A DNA stretch of 64,000 nucleotides from Lachnospiraceae bacterium (GCA_014804365.1 JAAUZX010000084.1:1-64000), one strand, 5' to 3'. Shown: positions 41,492 to 52,242, counted from the first letter of the stretch. Numbers and translations are program-made. The notes: generated from the sequence alone by a model not told the origin.

Positions 41492-41609
41492 CCCAAATCA
41501 TTCCTTCGCATTTTACTTGCGATTCTTAGCTTAATATACTATAATGTATGTGTTTTTGCCAGAGAAATCTTTGAATGGTTACTAAAGAACAATTAAGGAG
41601 TATAGAACA

Positions 41610-42638
41610 ATGTCTTTTCATTACGTAGCAAAATTACCAACGCCGGATGATATCCGCAAAGAGTTTCCAATGCCTGAACATCTTGTCAGACTGAAGGCAG
41701 CGCGCGATGCCGAAATCAGTGATGTTATCACCGGTAAAAGCAAAAAATTTCTAGTCATCATCGGCCCCTGCTCGGCAGACAATGAGGAGGCCGTATGTGA
41801 TTATGTAAACCGACTTGCACGTGTCAACGAACAGGTCAAAGATAAATTAATTCTCATTCCGAGAATCTATACCAACAAGCCCCGCACCACCGGGGAAGGC
41901 TATAAGGGAATCGTCAGTCAGCCCGATCCCGAGAAAAAGCCCGACTTTACAAGCGGTCTGATTGCCATGCGCAAAATGCATATCCGTGCCATCGAAGAAT
42001 CCGGGCTGACTGCCGCCGACGAGATGCTCTACCCCGACAACTGGGGTTATGTGGAGGACATCCTCTCCTATGTCGCTATCGGCGCGCGTTCCGTGGAGGA
42101 CCAGCAGCACCGTATGACAGTCAGCGGTTTTGACGTTCCCGCAGGCATGAAAAATCCCACCAGCGGTACTCTTTCAGTCATGCTGAACTCTATCTATGCG
42201 GCACAGCATCCTCATGATTTTATCTACAGAGGTTACGAAGTAAAAACAGGCGGTAATCCGCTGGCACATGCTGTACTGCGCGGTTCCGTCAACAAACACG
42301 GCAGGAGCCTGCCCAACTATCACTATGAGGATCTCGCCATGCTCTTCTCCTTATACCAAGAGTTTGATCTTGTGAATCCGGCATGTATCATCGATGCCAA
42401 TCACAACAACTCTAACAAACAGTACGAGCAGCAGATACGTATCGTCAAGGAAGTTATGCACAGCAGAAAGTTAAACAGCGATATTCACAGTATGGTCAAG
42501 GGCGTTATGGTGGAGAGTTATATTGAGGAAGGCTGCCAGAAAATCGGGGAAGGTATCTATGGAAAATCCATTACCGACCCTTGTCTGGGATGGGAGGCAT
42601 CCGAGCGGCTGATCTATGATATTGCGGAGTATGAATAA
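41610..42638 (+). CDS. 3-deoxy-7-phosphoheptulonate synthase (type I)
   Basis: IIGPCSADNEEAV, RIYTNKPRTTGEGYKGIV, DANHNNSNKQYEQQ. Confidence 0.95.
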   Translation: MSFHYVAKLPTPDDIRKEFPMPEHLVRLKAARDAEISDVITGKSKKFLVIIGPCSADNEEAVCDYVNRLARVNEQVKDKLILIPRIYTNKPRTTGEGYKGIVSQPDPEKKPDFTSGLIAMRKMHIRAIEESGLTAADEMLYPDNWGYVEDILSYVAIGARSVEDQQHRMTVSGFDVPAGMKNPTSGTLSVMLNSIYAAQHPHDFIYRGYEVKTGGNPLAHAVLRGSVNKHGRSLPNYHYEDLAMLFSLYQEFDLVNPACIIDANHNNSNKQYEQQIRIVKEVMHSRKLNSDIHSMVKGVMVESYIEEGCQKIGEGIYGKSITDPCLGWEASERLIYDIAEYE

Positions 42639-42726
42639 GGGAAATGAGGTAAAATCGAATAATTATGATTTTGCGGCGGGGAGTGCTCTCCGCCGTTTAT
42701 GCAATTATGTGGAAAAATACAAATTT

Positions 42727-43293
42727 CTATGTACCTGCTACCTCCTCTAAAGCTTTGAAATCGCAACAAAACTTAGCTACTTTTCCGGTTTCCATCTGCT
42801 TGTCGTACAGCCTGTTTGCCCGCCCGATAACCTCATTGATTATCTTCAGGCAAAAGGAATATTCCTTATTCAACAGATCCTTATATTTCTTAACCTCATC
42901 TGTATCGTCTTTATCCGGATTGATATTTACTCTACTGTAAACACCATCAACAACCGGTATCATTTTCTTGATATCCATAACCGCAAGAATATGCTTTACA
43001 TTATCCTGATTTATTGTCACCCAAATATCATCTTTTCTCATACAAGATTGTTTTGTTGTTTCATAAATTAAAAAGCACTCTTTATCAACATTTTTCCATG
43101 TCTTGTGCTTCTCTTTGGCCAATGATAACGGGATAACATATTTTTTATCATTCTTGTTTATCAGAATTCCTATATACGGCTTGTTTTCATATCCGTTAAC
43201 CTTGTAATACACTTCAGAGCATGCACTATGCAGTTTTTTGAGATAATTCTGATCAATATTGATAAATGTCAACTTTCCTTCCAGCGTAAACAT
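42727..43293 (-). CDS. ToxN/AbiQ-family type III toxin (endoribonuclease)
   Basis: PYIGILINKNDKKYVIPLSLAKEKHKTWKN, MIPVVDGVYSRVNI, KYKDLLNKEYSFCLKIINEVIGRANRLYDKQMETGKVAKFCCDFKALEE resemble recalled ToxN/AbiQ landmarks. Confidence 0.8.
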   Translation of the reverse strand: MFTLEGKLTFINIDQNYLKKLHSACSEVYYKVNGYENKPYIGILINKNDKKYVIPLSLAKEKHKTWKNVDKECFLIYETTKQSCMRKDDIWVTINQDNVKHILAVMDIKKMIPVVDGVYSRVNINPDKDDTDEVKKYKDLLNKEYSFCLKIINEVIGRANRLYDKQMETGKVAKFCCDFKALEEVAGT

Positions 43294-43320
43294 AATGCAG
43301 TTCCTTTGTATTTTAAATAG

Positions 43321-43405
43321 AAAAAATGTGGGAAGGCGAAGCTTCCCACTCGTTAATGTTCATCTCTTTACGGATTGATTACCGAAGGTTAATGGAGACC
43401 TCTCT
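43321..43405 (-). ncRNA. Candidate type III antitoxin RNA with terminator
   Basis: Between promoter TTGACA(43435-43440)-N17-TATTAT(43412-43417) and terminator GTGGGAAG..CTTCCCAC + U6; CATTAAC units exactly 36 nt apart (43388-43394, 43352-43358). Confidence 0.65.
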
Positions 43406-43555
43406 ATAATTATAATATTGCAATTAACGTGTCGTGTCAACTGCATATTACACTCTTATTTTTTCTTTTTTATTTAATTTCTATTCGATAAAACACCTGT
43501 ATTCATAATAATCAATTTAGCAATCTCATCTCAAATATTATAACACTCTTGACAT

Positions 43556-43599
43556 TAGTACAAAATCATACTATGCTTTCATGGTACGATTTCGTACTA
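43556..43599. promoter_or_regulatory. Two inverted operators in the marR-like promoter
   Basis: TTGACA(43549-43554)-N17-TATGCT(43572-43577); TAGTACAAAATCATACTA at 43556-43573 (+) and TAGTACGAAATCGTACCA at 43582-43599 (-). Confidence 0.8.
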
Positions 43600-43639
43600 A
43601 ATATACAGATAAATAATCACCCACCATAAGGAGACCTCC

Positions 43640-44086
43640 ATGAACATCCGCTCATCCAAAGAATTACGCCGTTACAATTATTTGATAAACGAAATCGATG
43701 CCGCCTACCATGAGATATCCTCAGCCTTAGGACTGTCCGACAGCTCCATGGTCGTTCTCTATACGATCTGCGATAATAATGGTTCATGCCTGCTTAGAGA
43801 TATCTGCCGCAATTCCGGCATCAGTAAGCAGACTATCAATTCAGCCCTGCGCAAGTTAGAATCGGAGGGCAGCATCTACCTGGAATCTGCCGGTATGAAA
43901 AAAAAGAAAGTATGTCTCACCGAGCATGGTAAACTTCTGGCAGACCGAACGGCCGGAAAAATCATTGAAATGGAGAATGATATCTTTTCATCCTGGTCAA
44001 AAGAAGATCTGGCGAAATATCTGGAACTGACCGAACGATATCTGCTCGACCTGAAGACTCGCAGTTCAAAATTAAAAAACGAATAA
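43640..44086 (+). CDS. MarR-family transcriptional regulator
   Basis: winged helix: RDICRNSGISKQTINSALRKLESEGSIYLESAGMKKKKVCLTEHG. Confidence 0.9.
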   Translation: MNIRSSKELRRYNYLINEIDAAYHEISSALGLSDSSMVVLYTICDNNGSCLLRDICRNSGISKQTINSALRKLESEGSIYLESAGMKKKKVCLTEHGKLLADRTAGKIIEMENDIFSSWSKEDLAKYLELTERYLLDLKTRSSKLKNE

Positions 44087-44137
44087 GAACCATTTTTTAC
44101 CAAAGTATAATCCAAACTCTAAAGGAATCATGGAACT

Positions 44138-45475
44138 ATGAAAACAAATATTCAATTATCAGACCACTTTACCTATAATAAATTACTACACTTTACATTC
44201 CCGACTGTCATCATGATGGTATTCACCTCGATTTACGGCGTTGTGGACGGCTTCTTTGTGTCCAATTTCGCCGGCAAAACCGCATTTGCATCCGTCAATC
44301 TCGTCATGCCCTTCGTCATGATCCTCGGCGGCATGGGATTTATGATCGGTACCGGTGGAACAGCCCTCGTATCCCTTATGCTCGGGCAGGATAACCGTGA
44401 AACGGCAAACCGCTATTTCTCCATGATGATATACCTGACGCTTGGTCTCGGGATCCTTCTGTCCGCTGCCGGCATTATCTTTATGCGCCCCGTTGCCGCT
44501 TTCCTCGGCGCCACACCGGAAATGATGGCGGATTGTATCCTTTACGGTCAGATTGTAATCGGCTTTACAACCGCGTTCATGCTGCAAAATGTCTTTCAGA
44601 GTTTCTTTATCGCTGCCGAGAGGCCTAAACTCGGTCTGGTTGTCACGGTTGCCGCCGGAATAGTCAATATGTTTCTCGATGCACTGTTTGTCGGTGTCTT
44701 CAGATGGGGCGTTGCCGGTGCTGCCCTCGCCACAGGATTAAGCCAATGTATAGGCGGCATCCTGCCCTTAATATATTTCCTCCGGCCTAATACAAGTCTA
44801 CTCAGACTGACGTGGACACGTCCTGAACTCAAACCACTGCTGCAGGCATGCGCCAACGGTTCCTCGGAACTGATGAATAATATATCTTCTTCCATTGTCA
44901 GCATGATTTATAATTTCCAGCTTTTAAAATATGTGGGCGAAAACGGTGTGTCTGCGTACGGTGTGCTTATGTATGTCCAGTTCATTTTTATCGCCATTTT
45001 CATCGGTTATTCCATAGGGTCCGCACCTGTGATCAGTTACCACTACGGTGCCGCCAACCATACGGAATTAAAGAATATGCTCAAGAAAAGTGTCACTTTA
45101 TCGAGCGGCGCCGGCATAATTCTGACTTTATCCGCCCTCCTGCTTGCCGCACCGCTTGCGAAAGTCTTTGTGGGTTATGATGTCGAACTCTTTGAGCTGA
45201 CAAGCCATGCCTTCCGACTGTTTGCGTTCTCTTTCCTGCTCGCCGGACTTAACATATTTGCGTCCTCTTTTTTTACAGCGCTCAACAACGGGGCCGTTTC
45301 GGCAGCCATTTCATTTATGCGCACACTGATTTTCCAGACAGCTTCCGTACTGCTTCTTCCGATTTTCTTCGGCGTAGACGGCATATGGTGGGCAATCACT
45401 GTCGCAGAGGTATGTGCCTGTATTCTTTCCGCCGCCTTCCTATTCGCGAAACGCGGAAAATACCATTATATCTGA
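44138..45475 (+). CDS. MATE-family efflux transporter
   Basis: 12-TM; VDGFFVSNFAGKTAFASVNLVMPFVMILGGMGFMIGTGGTALVS. Confidence 0.92.
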   Translation: MKTNIQLSDHFTYNKLLHFTFPTVIMMVFTSIYGVVDGFFVSNFAGKTAFASVNLVMPFVMILGGMGFMIGTGGTALVSLMLGQDNRETANRYFSMMIYLTLGLGILLSAAGIIFMRPVAAFLGATPEMMADCILYGQIVIGFTTAFMLQNVFQSFFIAAERPKLGLVVTVAAGIVNMFLDALFVGVFRWGVAGAALATGLSQCIGGILPLIYFLRPNTSLLRLTWTRPELKPLLQACANGSSELMNNISSSIVSMIYNFQLLKYVGENGVSAYGVLMYVQFIFIAIFIGYSIGSAPVISYHYGAANHTELKNMLKKSVTLSSGAGIILTLSALLLAAPLAKVFVGYDVELFELTSHAFRLFAFSFLLAGLNIFASSFFTALNNGAVSAAISFMRTLIFQTASVLLLPIFFGVDGIWWAITVAEVCACILSAAFLFAKRGKYHYI

Positions 45476-45481
45476 TAACAG

Positions 45482-47509
45482 CTACCCCTGTCTCACGATC
45501 CGGTAATATGTCTTCGCCGTAATAAGATAACTTGCTCCATACACTGCCGCAAACAACACCGATACCCCTACTATGCTGCCAACAAACACTTTCATGTCAA
45601 AGAATGATAATACCCCTAATAACCCTTTTACCATAAACATCCCTGCCATAGTGTGCAGAAGCGCTCCGACAAGCGGCAGTCCGAATACCATAAGGATCTG
45701 TCTGTGTACCGTTTGGTGAATCTCCTGATCACTCATTCCCACCTTCTGCATAATACCGAAATTATCTCTGTCCTCATATCCTTCCGCGATCTGTTTATAG
45801 TACATAATCAGAATCAGACACATGAAAAATATCAGCCCAAACAGGACACCGATGAACAGAAGTGAACCATACATGATATGATCGTTTTCTCTCCGATCCA
45901 CGCCGTTTTGGAGACTTGTAAATCCCGGCTGACTTTGTCCCCATACACTGAATTCCTCTAAAAATGCGGACTTCTCTTCATCAGCGCCTTTCAAAAGGAG
46001 TAACACACGCCTGGTTTCATCACTTTGCAGGAATCTGTCTACGTCCTCCACACCGACCGTCTCACACCATGCTCTGACACATGTATCCCGCACCTGTTCA
46101 TCTCTGACGACTATCATATAACGCGCCTCAAATATATTTCCTTCCGCCTTGGGATGAGGGAAAAATTCGTCGATCTCTTCTTGTACTTCAAACTCTCTGC
46201 CGAAGAAATCAATAGTATCATAAGCAAAATCTCTGCCGCTACTGTAAATAAGCGCCTCATCCTCCGCAAGACTGACCGAACTGTTCTGTACGCTGTTATA
46301 ATCATCCTGAGTAAGAATATCCACGGCGTACCACTCCGCATAATTTTTTCCGTCCTGTATTTCAAATCTGTTCTCAATCTTTTTCACAGAAAGCTCCACC
46401 TTGTCATACACGTCCACCCTCTGCGCGGTAAGACCATATTTTTCTTCAAGGCTATAAATTTCTTGCATAACATCTGACTGTGACACCTTTTCCTCACAGT
46501 AAGACATTGTCATATCGTACGGACATACAAAATGCATGCACCCATCCATGCCAATCCAGAGTGATAACGTGCATATGAGGGTAATAAGCGCCATGGTAGA
46601 AAAAATGCAGATATTGGAAAGGCTTGCGGCACTCTTTTTCATACGGTAAAGCATTCCCGAAACGGTGATAAAGTTCTCCGGTTGATAGTAAGTCCTCTTC
46701 CTTGTCTTCATCCATTTTAGGAATGCGATACTTCCCGAAGTAAACAGAAGATAAGTTCCTATAACTACGAGGAAGACTGCCAGAAAAAAGTTCATAAAAA
46801 TCATATCATCAATTTGTGAGGTAATCGAACAGAAATAACCAACACTCAGGGCTGCCATTCCAAGAAATGCATAGAGCCACAGAAACTTCGGTTCTTTCTC
46901 TCCTTTCCTGCTGCCGCTCATAAGCTCTACCGGCCTTGCCTTGCCGACCTGCCGCAGACTCCCGCCATAATTGATCAGGTACACGTAACCGAAATAGACT
47001 ATTGTCTCTTTAAAAGCCTTCGGCTCAAAAACAAAACGCAGATCCGTCGGCATTCCGCATATCCGAAGCAGCAGCAAAAACAATAGCTTGGAGAGCACCA
47101 GCCCAAATATGATGCCGCCACATAACGAAGCAACATAGAGCAGAAAAGATTCCACAAACATCATTGCGCCGATATGTTTTTTCTCTAATCCTAAGATATG
47201 ATACAGCCCAAATTCTTTCTTACGCCTTTTTACCAAGAATCCATTGGCATAAATCAGAAAGAAAAGCAGGATAACAGAAAGCAGCCATTTTCCCAAATAC
47301 AGCATGATCCATGCATACTCTCTCTTCGGAAACAAGTCTCGTATATCATTCTGAAGGATCGAAGCAAACACAAAATAGGTAAACACCGAAAAAATTCCCG
47401 CCGCAAGATACGGATAATATACATTTCCGTTGGCCGTGATGCCCTTCCATGCCAACTGAGGCAACAATTTTATCCGCAATGTATTTGTTGTCTTATATGT
47501 CTCTTTCAT
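45482..47509 (-). CDS. BceB-type ABC permease (FtsX-like)
   Basis: KKEFGLYHILGLEKKHIG, large extracellular domain, NFGIMQKVGMSDQEI; 4-nt overlap with the upstream ATPase gene. Confidence 0.9.
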   Translation of the reverse strand: MKETYKTTNTLRIKLLPQLAWKGITANGNVYYPYLAAGIFSVFTYFVFASILQNDIRDLFPKREYAWIMLYLGKWLLSVILLFFLIYANGFLVKRRKKEFGLYHILGLEKKHIGAMMFVESFLLYVASLCGGIIFGLVLSKLLFLLLLRICGMPTDLRFVFEPKAFKETIVYFGYVYLINYGGSLRQVGKARPVELMSGSRKGEKEPKFLWLYAFLGMAALSVGYFCSITSQIDDMIFMNFFLAVFLVVIGTYLLFTSGSIAFLKWMKTRKRTYYQPENFITVSGMLYRMKKSAASLSNICIFSTMALITLICTLSLWIGMDGCMHFVCPYDMTMSYCEEKVSQSDVMQEIYSLEEKYGLTAQRVDVYDKVELSVKKIENRFEIQDGKNYAEWYAVDILTQDDYNSVQNSSVSLAEDEALIYSSGRDFAYDTIDFFGREFEVQEEIDEFFPHPKAEGNIFEARYMIVVRDEQVRDTCVRAWCETVGVEDVDRFLQSDETRRVLLLLKGADEEKSAFLEEFSVWGQSQPGFTSLQNGVDRRENDHIMYGSLLFIGVLFGLIFFMCLILIMYYKQIAEGYEDRDNFGIMQKVGMSDQEIHQTVHRQILMVFGLPLVGALLHTMAGMFMVKGLLGVLSFFDMKVFVGSIVGVSVLFAAVYGASYLITAKTYYRIVRQG

Positions 47510-48279
47510 GCTGACTGCACCTCCTGTACCTGTGTCTGCAATACCGTCAACGCATCCGATATCATTTTATACATGGCCTCATTACTCTGATTGCCTCTAT
47601 AAATCTGATGAAATACACAGCCATCCTTAATAAAAAGCACCCGCCCTGCATGACTCGCCGCCTGAACACTGTGCGTCACCATCAAAATAGTCTGGCCCTC
47701 CCTGTTCACCTCGCCGAACAACTTAAGCAGTTTGCCCGCCGCTCTGGAATCCAATGCACCGGTAGGCTCGTCCGCCAGAATAATATCCGGCTCCGTAATC
47801 AGCGCCCGACATGCTGCTGCACGCTGCTTCTGTCCGCCCGATACCTCATAAGGGAACTTTTCCAAAATATCCGAAATATCAAGTTTCTTCGCAAGCGGAC
47901 GCAGCTTCTCCTCCATCTTCTTATAATCCGCTCCTGCCAGCACAAGCGGCAGATAAATATTGTCTTTTAATGACAAGCTATCTAACAGGTTAAAATCCTG
48001 AAACACAAACCCCAAATGTTCTCTTCTGAAGGCACAGATTTCTCTTTGTTTGATCTGCGTCAGATCCTTTCCGTTTAAAAGTACCTGACCGCTTGTCGCC
48101 TTATCTAAAGAAGCAAGGATATTCAAAAGCGTCGTCTTGCCGGAACCGGATTCTCCCATGACCGCCACATACTCCCCTTCCTCCACGGAGAAGTTTACAT
48201 CACTAAGCGCCTGCACCTTGGCAGCCCCGAATCTTGTGGTATATACTTTCTTTACATTTTTAACTTCTAACAGTGACAT
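47506..48279 (-). CDS. BceA-type ABC ATP-binding protein
   Basis: VMGESGSGKTTLLNILASLD, VSGGQKQRAAACRALITEPDIILADEPTGALD. Confidence 0.95.
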   Translation of the reverse strand: MSLLEVKNVKKVYTTRFGAAKVQALSDVNFSVEEGEYVAVMGESGSGKTTLLNILASLDKATSGQVLLNGKDLTQIKQREICAFRREHLGFVFQDFNLLDSLSLKDNIYLPLVLAGADYKKMEEKLRPLAKKLDISDILEKFPYEVSGGQKQRAAACRALITEPDIILADEPTGALDSRAAGKLLKLFGEVNREGQTILMVTHSVQAASHAGRVLFIKDGCVFHQIYRGNQSNEAMYKMISDALTVLQTQVQEVQSA

Positions 48280-48573
48280 GTTATGTCAACTCCTCTCTAC
48301 CAATGTGTGTTTGTATTTAAAAGGAAAATGTCCATTTTTAATATTTCTATAGCCATACCCCTTTCGTACAAGACAATTATATGAAAAGAAGAAATGTGCT
48401 GCCATACATCCGGCTTACATTTCTTCCCCCTAATCTTACACTTTTGTCACATACAATAATCTAAATATTAAGCCCCTCTTCAATGCCTCGCCGTAAGCAA
48501 CGGAGAAATAAATCGACGAATAAAAAACGCTCTGCCCTCTCAGCCTATAATCACCACACTTTTTCTTCCCTTC

Positions 48574-49650
48574 TTACTCCTCCTGCACAAATCCCAGAAT
48601 AACCTTCGTCCCAACCCCCGGTTCGGATTTTACTCTTATCGTATGGGACATTCTGCTTATGATCTGATTGCACAAGTACAGTCCGAGACCTGTCGCCTTC
48701 TTATCCAGCCGCCCGTTATATCCGGTAAAACCTCTCTCAAAGATTCTCGGCAGATCGCTCTCTCTGATCCCGATTCCCGTATCTTCAATGACCAGATAGG
48801 ATACCTTCCCTTCTTTCGGATTTCCTTGTGCATCCGCTCCGTAAATCGCAATGCCGCCTTGCTGGGTATATTTCAGCGCATTAGAAAAAACCTGCTCCAC
48901 CACGAAACACAACCACTTTTCATCCGTCACCGCTCTTAACTCGAATTCCTCCATCCGAAAAGTAAGGCCGCTGCGCAGAAATAATACGGAGTACTTACGC
49001 ACTGCCTGTTTCACGATCTCCTGCACATCGTATTCTCTAAAAAGGAAATCTGATGACGTACTGTCCAGCCTCGCAAAGTAAAGTGCCATCTGCGCATATT
49101 GCTCGATCTTAAACAGTTCTTCCCTCTCCCTCTGGCGATCCGACTCTTCCTGCCCGCTCTTCATCTCTCCGCTGCCTTGCAGCAACAGCTGCATGGCCGC
49201 AATCGGCGTCTTGATCTGGTGTGTCCACATCGTATAATAGTCCGCCATATCTTTCTGCTTCTCATCATATCTGGTAAGAAGTTTCCGCTTCTCCAGCTCT
49301 TCCTCCATAAGAAGCTGCCTGTATAGCACTTCCGGAAGGTTCTGTGCCTCCGGCAGATCGCGTGTCCGCTCTTCTTCCTTTTGGACTGCAAGAAACAACG
49401 AATAACACCTTGCACGGTAATTCCGATAGTCGATCAATGCAGTCAACACACCGAAAAAGAGCGTGAGTTCCACCGCATAAAGCATATTCCTCAATACCTG
49501 CACATAGTCATAAAGAGCGGCTACTCCGAAGAACACTGCTATAATCAACACATAGAGGCACAGGATTATATAGCGGTCACGCAAGTATGACCGCCGTATC
49601 TGTCTGTTCATTTCTTTTTTACTCATAATCCGTTTTACACTTCCCGTCAT
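48574..49650 (-). CDS. BceS-type sensor histidine kinase
   Basis: MWTHQIKTPIAAMQLLL H-box, QVFSNALKYT, ATGLGLYLCNQI; two N-terminal TMs. Confidence 0.92.
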   Translation of the reverse strand: MTGSVKRIMSKKEMNRQIRRSYLRDRYIILCLYVLIIAVFFGVAALYDYVQVLRNMLYAVELTLFFGVLTALIDYRNYRARCYSLFLAVQKEEERTRDLPEAQNLPEVLYRQLLMEEELEKRKLLTRYDEKQKDMADYYTMWTHQIKTPIAAMQLLLQGSGEMKSGQEESDRQREREELFKIEQYAQMALYFARLDSTSSDFLFREYDVQEIVKQAVRKYSVLFLRSGLTFRMEEFELRAVTDEKWLCFVVEQVFSNALKYTQQGGIAIYGADAQGNPKEGKVSYLVIEDTGIGIRESDLPRIFERGFTGYNGRLDKKATGLGLYLCNQIISRMSHTIRVKSEPGVGTKVILGFVQEE

Positions 49651-49717
49651 GTGACGCTGACACCACTACCTAAATCACTTTGCAAAGTATCTCTAAACCG
49701 TAAAAAAATATACTGAC

Positions 49718-50407
49718 TCATTCTGAAGAATCCTTCGCCGCCAACTGATACCCTACGCCCTTCTTCGTCAATATAAAATCATGAATCCCCATCTCCTCTA
49801 ACTTCTTACGAAGGCGGTTCATATTCACGGTAAGCGTATTATCATCCACAAAACACTCATTGTCCCACAGCCTTTTCATAATATTCTCACGGCTTACCGT
49901 GTTGCCCGCATTCTCGTAAAGAATCTGTAAAATCCGAAACTCGTTCTTAGACAACTCGATTCTCGTGCCCTGATAAAGCAGACTCATGTCCGTCAGATTC
50001 AAAATGACATTTCCATACTCCATCACGGAGGACTGCTTCTGGAAAGAATACGTTCTTCGCAAAATCGCCTGCACCTTGGCAAGCAGCACTTCCAAATCAA
50101 AAGGCTTCATGATAAAGTCATCTCCGCCCATGTTCATCGCCATGACGATATTCATATTATCAGATGCCGAAGAGATGAATACCACCGGCACCTGTGAAAT
50201 TTTACGAATCTCACTGCACCAGTAGTACCCATTATAAAAAGGCAGTCCGATATCCAAAAGGACAAGCTGCGGATCAAAAGAAATAAACTGTTGCAGCACA
50301 TTCTCAAAATCTTCCGCGCAGGCAGTCTCATATCCCCATCTGTTCAAATATTTTCCAATCTGTTCCGAAATTGTGCTGTCGTCCTCAACGATCAAAATCT
50401 TATACAT
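49718..50407 (-). CDS. BceR-type response regulator
   Basis: KILIVEDDSTISEQIGKYL, VLLDIGLPFYNGYYWCSEIRK, winged-helix C-terminus. Confidence 0.93.
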   Translation of the reverse strand: MYKILIVEDDSTISEQIGKYLNRWGYETACAEDFENVLQQFISFDPQLVLLDIGLPFYNGYYWCSEIRKISQVPVVFISSASDNMNIVMAMNMGGDDFIMKPFDLEVLLAKVQAILRRTYSFQKQSSVMEYGNVILNLTDMSLLYQGTRIELSKNEFRILQILYENAGNTVSRENIMKRLWDNECFVDDNTLTVNMNRLRKKLEEMGIHDFILTKKGVGYQLAAKDSSE

Positions 50408-50528
50408 GGTATGCCCTCCCGGACTTTATCAGTGTCATGCTGCGCCGTAACACATTCCCATTATATAGAAAAGCACGGGGTGTTTCAACTGAAACAGTCC
50501 CATGCCTTATAAGCTTTATTATATGCTT

Positions 50529-51413
50529 CTATCCTCTCGGATGTGCCTTCGCATATACCTCACGTATATGACTGTGATTTAAGTGTGCATAAATCTGTGT
50601 CGTGGAAATATCGGAATGTCCCAGCATCTCCTGCACGCTTCTTAAGTCTGCCCCGTTTTCCACCAAATGTGCCGCAAAAGAATGCCTGAGCGTATGCGGC
50701 GTAATGTCCGCCTTGATATCCGCCTTCTTTGCATAATATTTGATTAATTTCCAAAATCCTTGTCGGCTCATCGGCTGTCCCGAGCAATTCGCAAAAAGCA
50801 CATCGGAATTTTTGTTCTCCAACATATCATCCCTCGTGCCGTCCAAGTATCTCGTCATGGCGTTCTTAGCCTCGGTTCCGAAAGGAATCACTCTCTCCTT
50901 ATTGCGATCACGGCACAAAATAAATCCCATGGATATATTCACATCCGAAACTTTAAGGGTAATCAGTTCCGTCACCCTGATTCCGGTAGCATAGAGAAGC
51001 TCCAACATAGCCTTATCACGAATCTCCTTATGGGTATCCCCGGAAGGCTGCTCTAAAAGACGAACCACTTCATCAGGTGACATGATCTCCGGAACCTTCT
51101 TCTCGATCTTCGGCGCTTTTAACGCTCCGGAGATATCCTCCGCCACGATCCCTTCCTGCACCAGATAATGATAAAATGCTTTCAATGACGCAATGTTTCT
51201 GGATACGGTAGCCGCGGCGAATTTGTTATCTTCCAAATATTTCACATACTCTTCCAGGTCTTTCTCTGTCACGGCCCCCATCTCGTGAATGTCCCGCTCC
51301 GCCATAAAATGCTGCACTTTCTCCAAGTCTCTCTTGTATGACATCTCCGTATTGGCAGAAGTACCCTTCACATTATGTAAATATGTTATAAAAGCCTTGA
51401 TCTCTTTTTCCAT
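50529..51413 (-). CDS. xerD: Site-specific tyrosine recombinase XerD
   Basis: LLYATGIRVTELITLKVSDV, HTLRHSFAAHLVENGADLRSVQEMLGHSDISTTQIYAHL. Confidence 0.93.
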   Translation of the reverse strand: MEKEIKAFITYLHNVKGTSANTEMSYKRDLEKVQHFMAERDIHEMGAVTEKDLEEYVKYLEDNKFAAATVSRNIASLKAFYHYLVQEGIVAEDISGALKAPKIEKKVPEIMSPDEVVRLLEQPSGDTHKEIRDKAMLELLYATGIRVTELITLKVSDVNISMGFILCRDRNKERVIPFGTEAKNAMTRYLDGTRDDMLENKNSDVLFANCSGQPMSRQGFWKLIKYYAKKADIKADITPHTLRHSFAAHLVENGADLRSVQEMLGHSDISTTQIYAHLNHSHIREVYAKAHPRG

Positions 51414-51621
51414 GAAACCGGAAACCCTTCCCTGAGCGACCCCTCTTATGTAAATCAACTCATCGTCTGCCTATCATTATAATCAGAATTTCAGAGAAAA
51501 GCAAATGGATTTTTTCCCGATTTTACGGGCATTTCAGCCTTATTTTCATGAAAACACAACATATCGTCAGCGGTAGAATTTATGTCTACTATATATGGGA
51601 AAACGCACACATAAAAACTTT

Positions 51622-52242
51622 CTAAAAAATTTTTAGAATAAAATGGAGCATTTTAGGATTAACATAACTCTCCAACAGGCACCCCATTATGACAACTCCC
51701 ACGATCCCGATCATCTGTACCCCTTTTTTCAGATAACTCTGTCTTCCTGCTTTGATATAATAATCCGCATACGGGTTTTTGGAATACAATATCCGATTGA
51801 TATTTATGCTCCATACAAACAAAGCTATGTAGGCCGGAATCAGCAAAATTCCCTGTGGGAACACTCCGGCCGCCATCAACAGCAGTCCGCGGATCCCATA
51901 ACGGATCACTGCAACCGAGAGAAGACACCCGGCCGCCAGCCCGATATAGCATATGTATGCGCATACCGCCGGAATACCGATCATAGTGGTCGCTAAAATC
52001 CCAAGCATAAAGACGGTAAACAATCTATGCTTCACAATATACCCGAGAAGTTCACTGCCGTCCGGCACACTGTTCTTCAGGCGCAGAATCATTTCCGTTC
52101 CCAAGAGACTGCCGTTTCTAATCCACGTGTCATACCCTGCATTAACGATCACTATGCCAAGAAAAAGTCCGATCATAAACAGATAAATCACATAGTAACA
52201 ATTTTTAACCGGTGAATGCTGCAATACCTTACCCTCTTTCAC
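51622..52242 (-). CDS. spoIIM: Stage II sporulation protein M
   Basis: Multi-TM 206-aa protein; LGIVIVNAGYDTW..., FPQGILLIPAYIALF. Confidence 0.8.
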   Translation of the reverse strand: MKEGKVLQHSPVKNCYYVIYLFMIGLFLGIVIVNAGYDTWIRNGSLLGTEMILRLKNSVPDGSELLGYIVKHRLFTVFMLGILATTMIGIPAVCAYICYIGLAAGCLLSVAVIRYGIRGLLLMAAGVFPQGILLIPAYIALFVWSININRILYSKNPYADYYIKAGRQSYLKKGVQMIGIVGVVIMGCLLESYVNPKMLHFILKIF

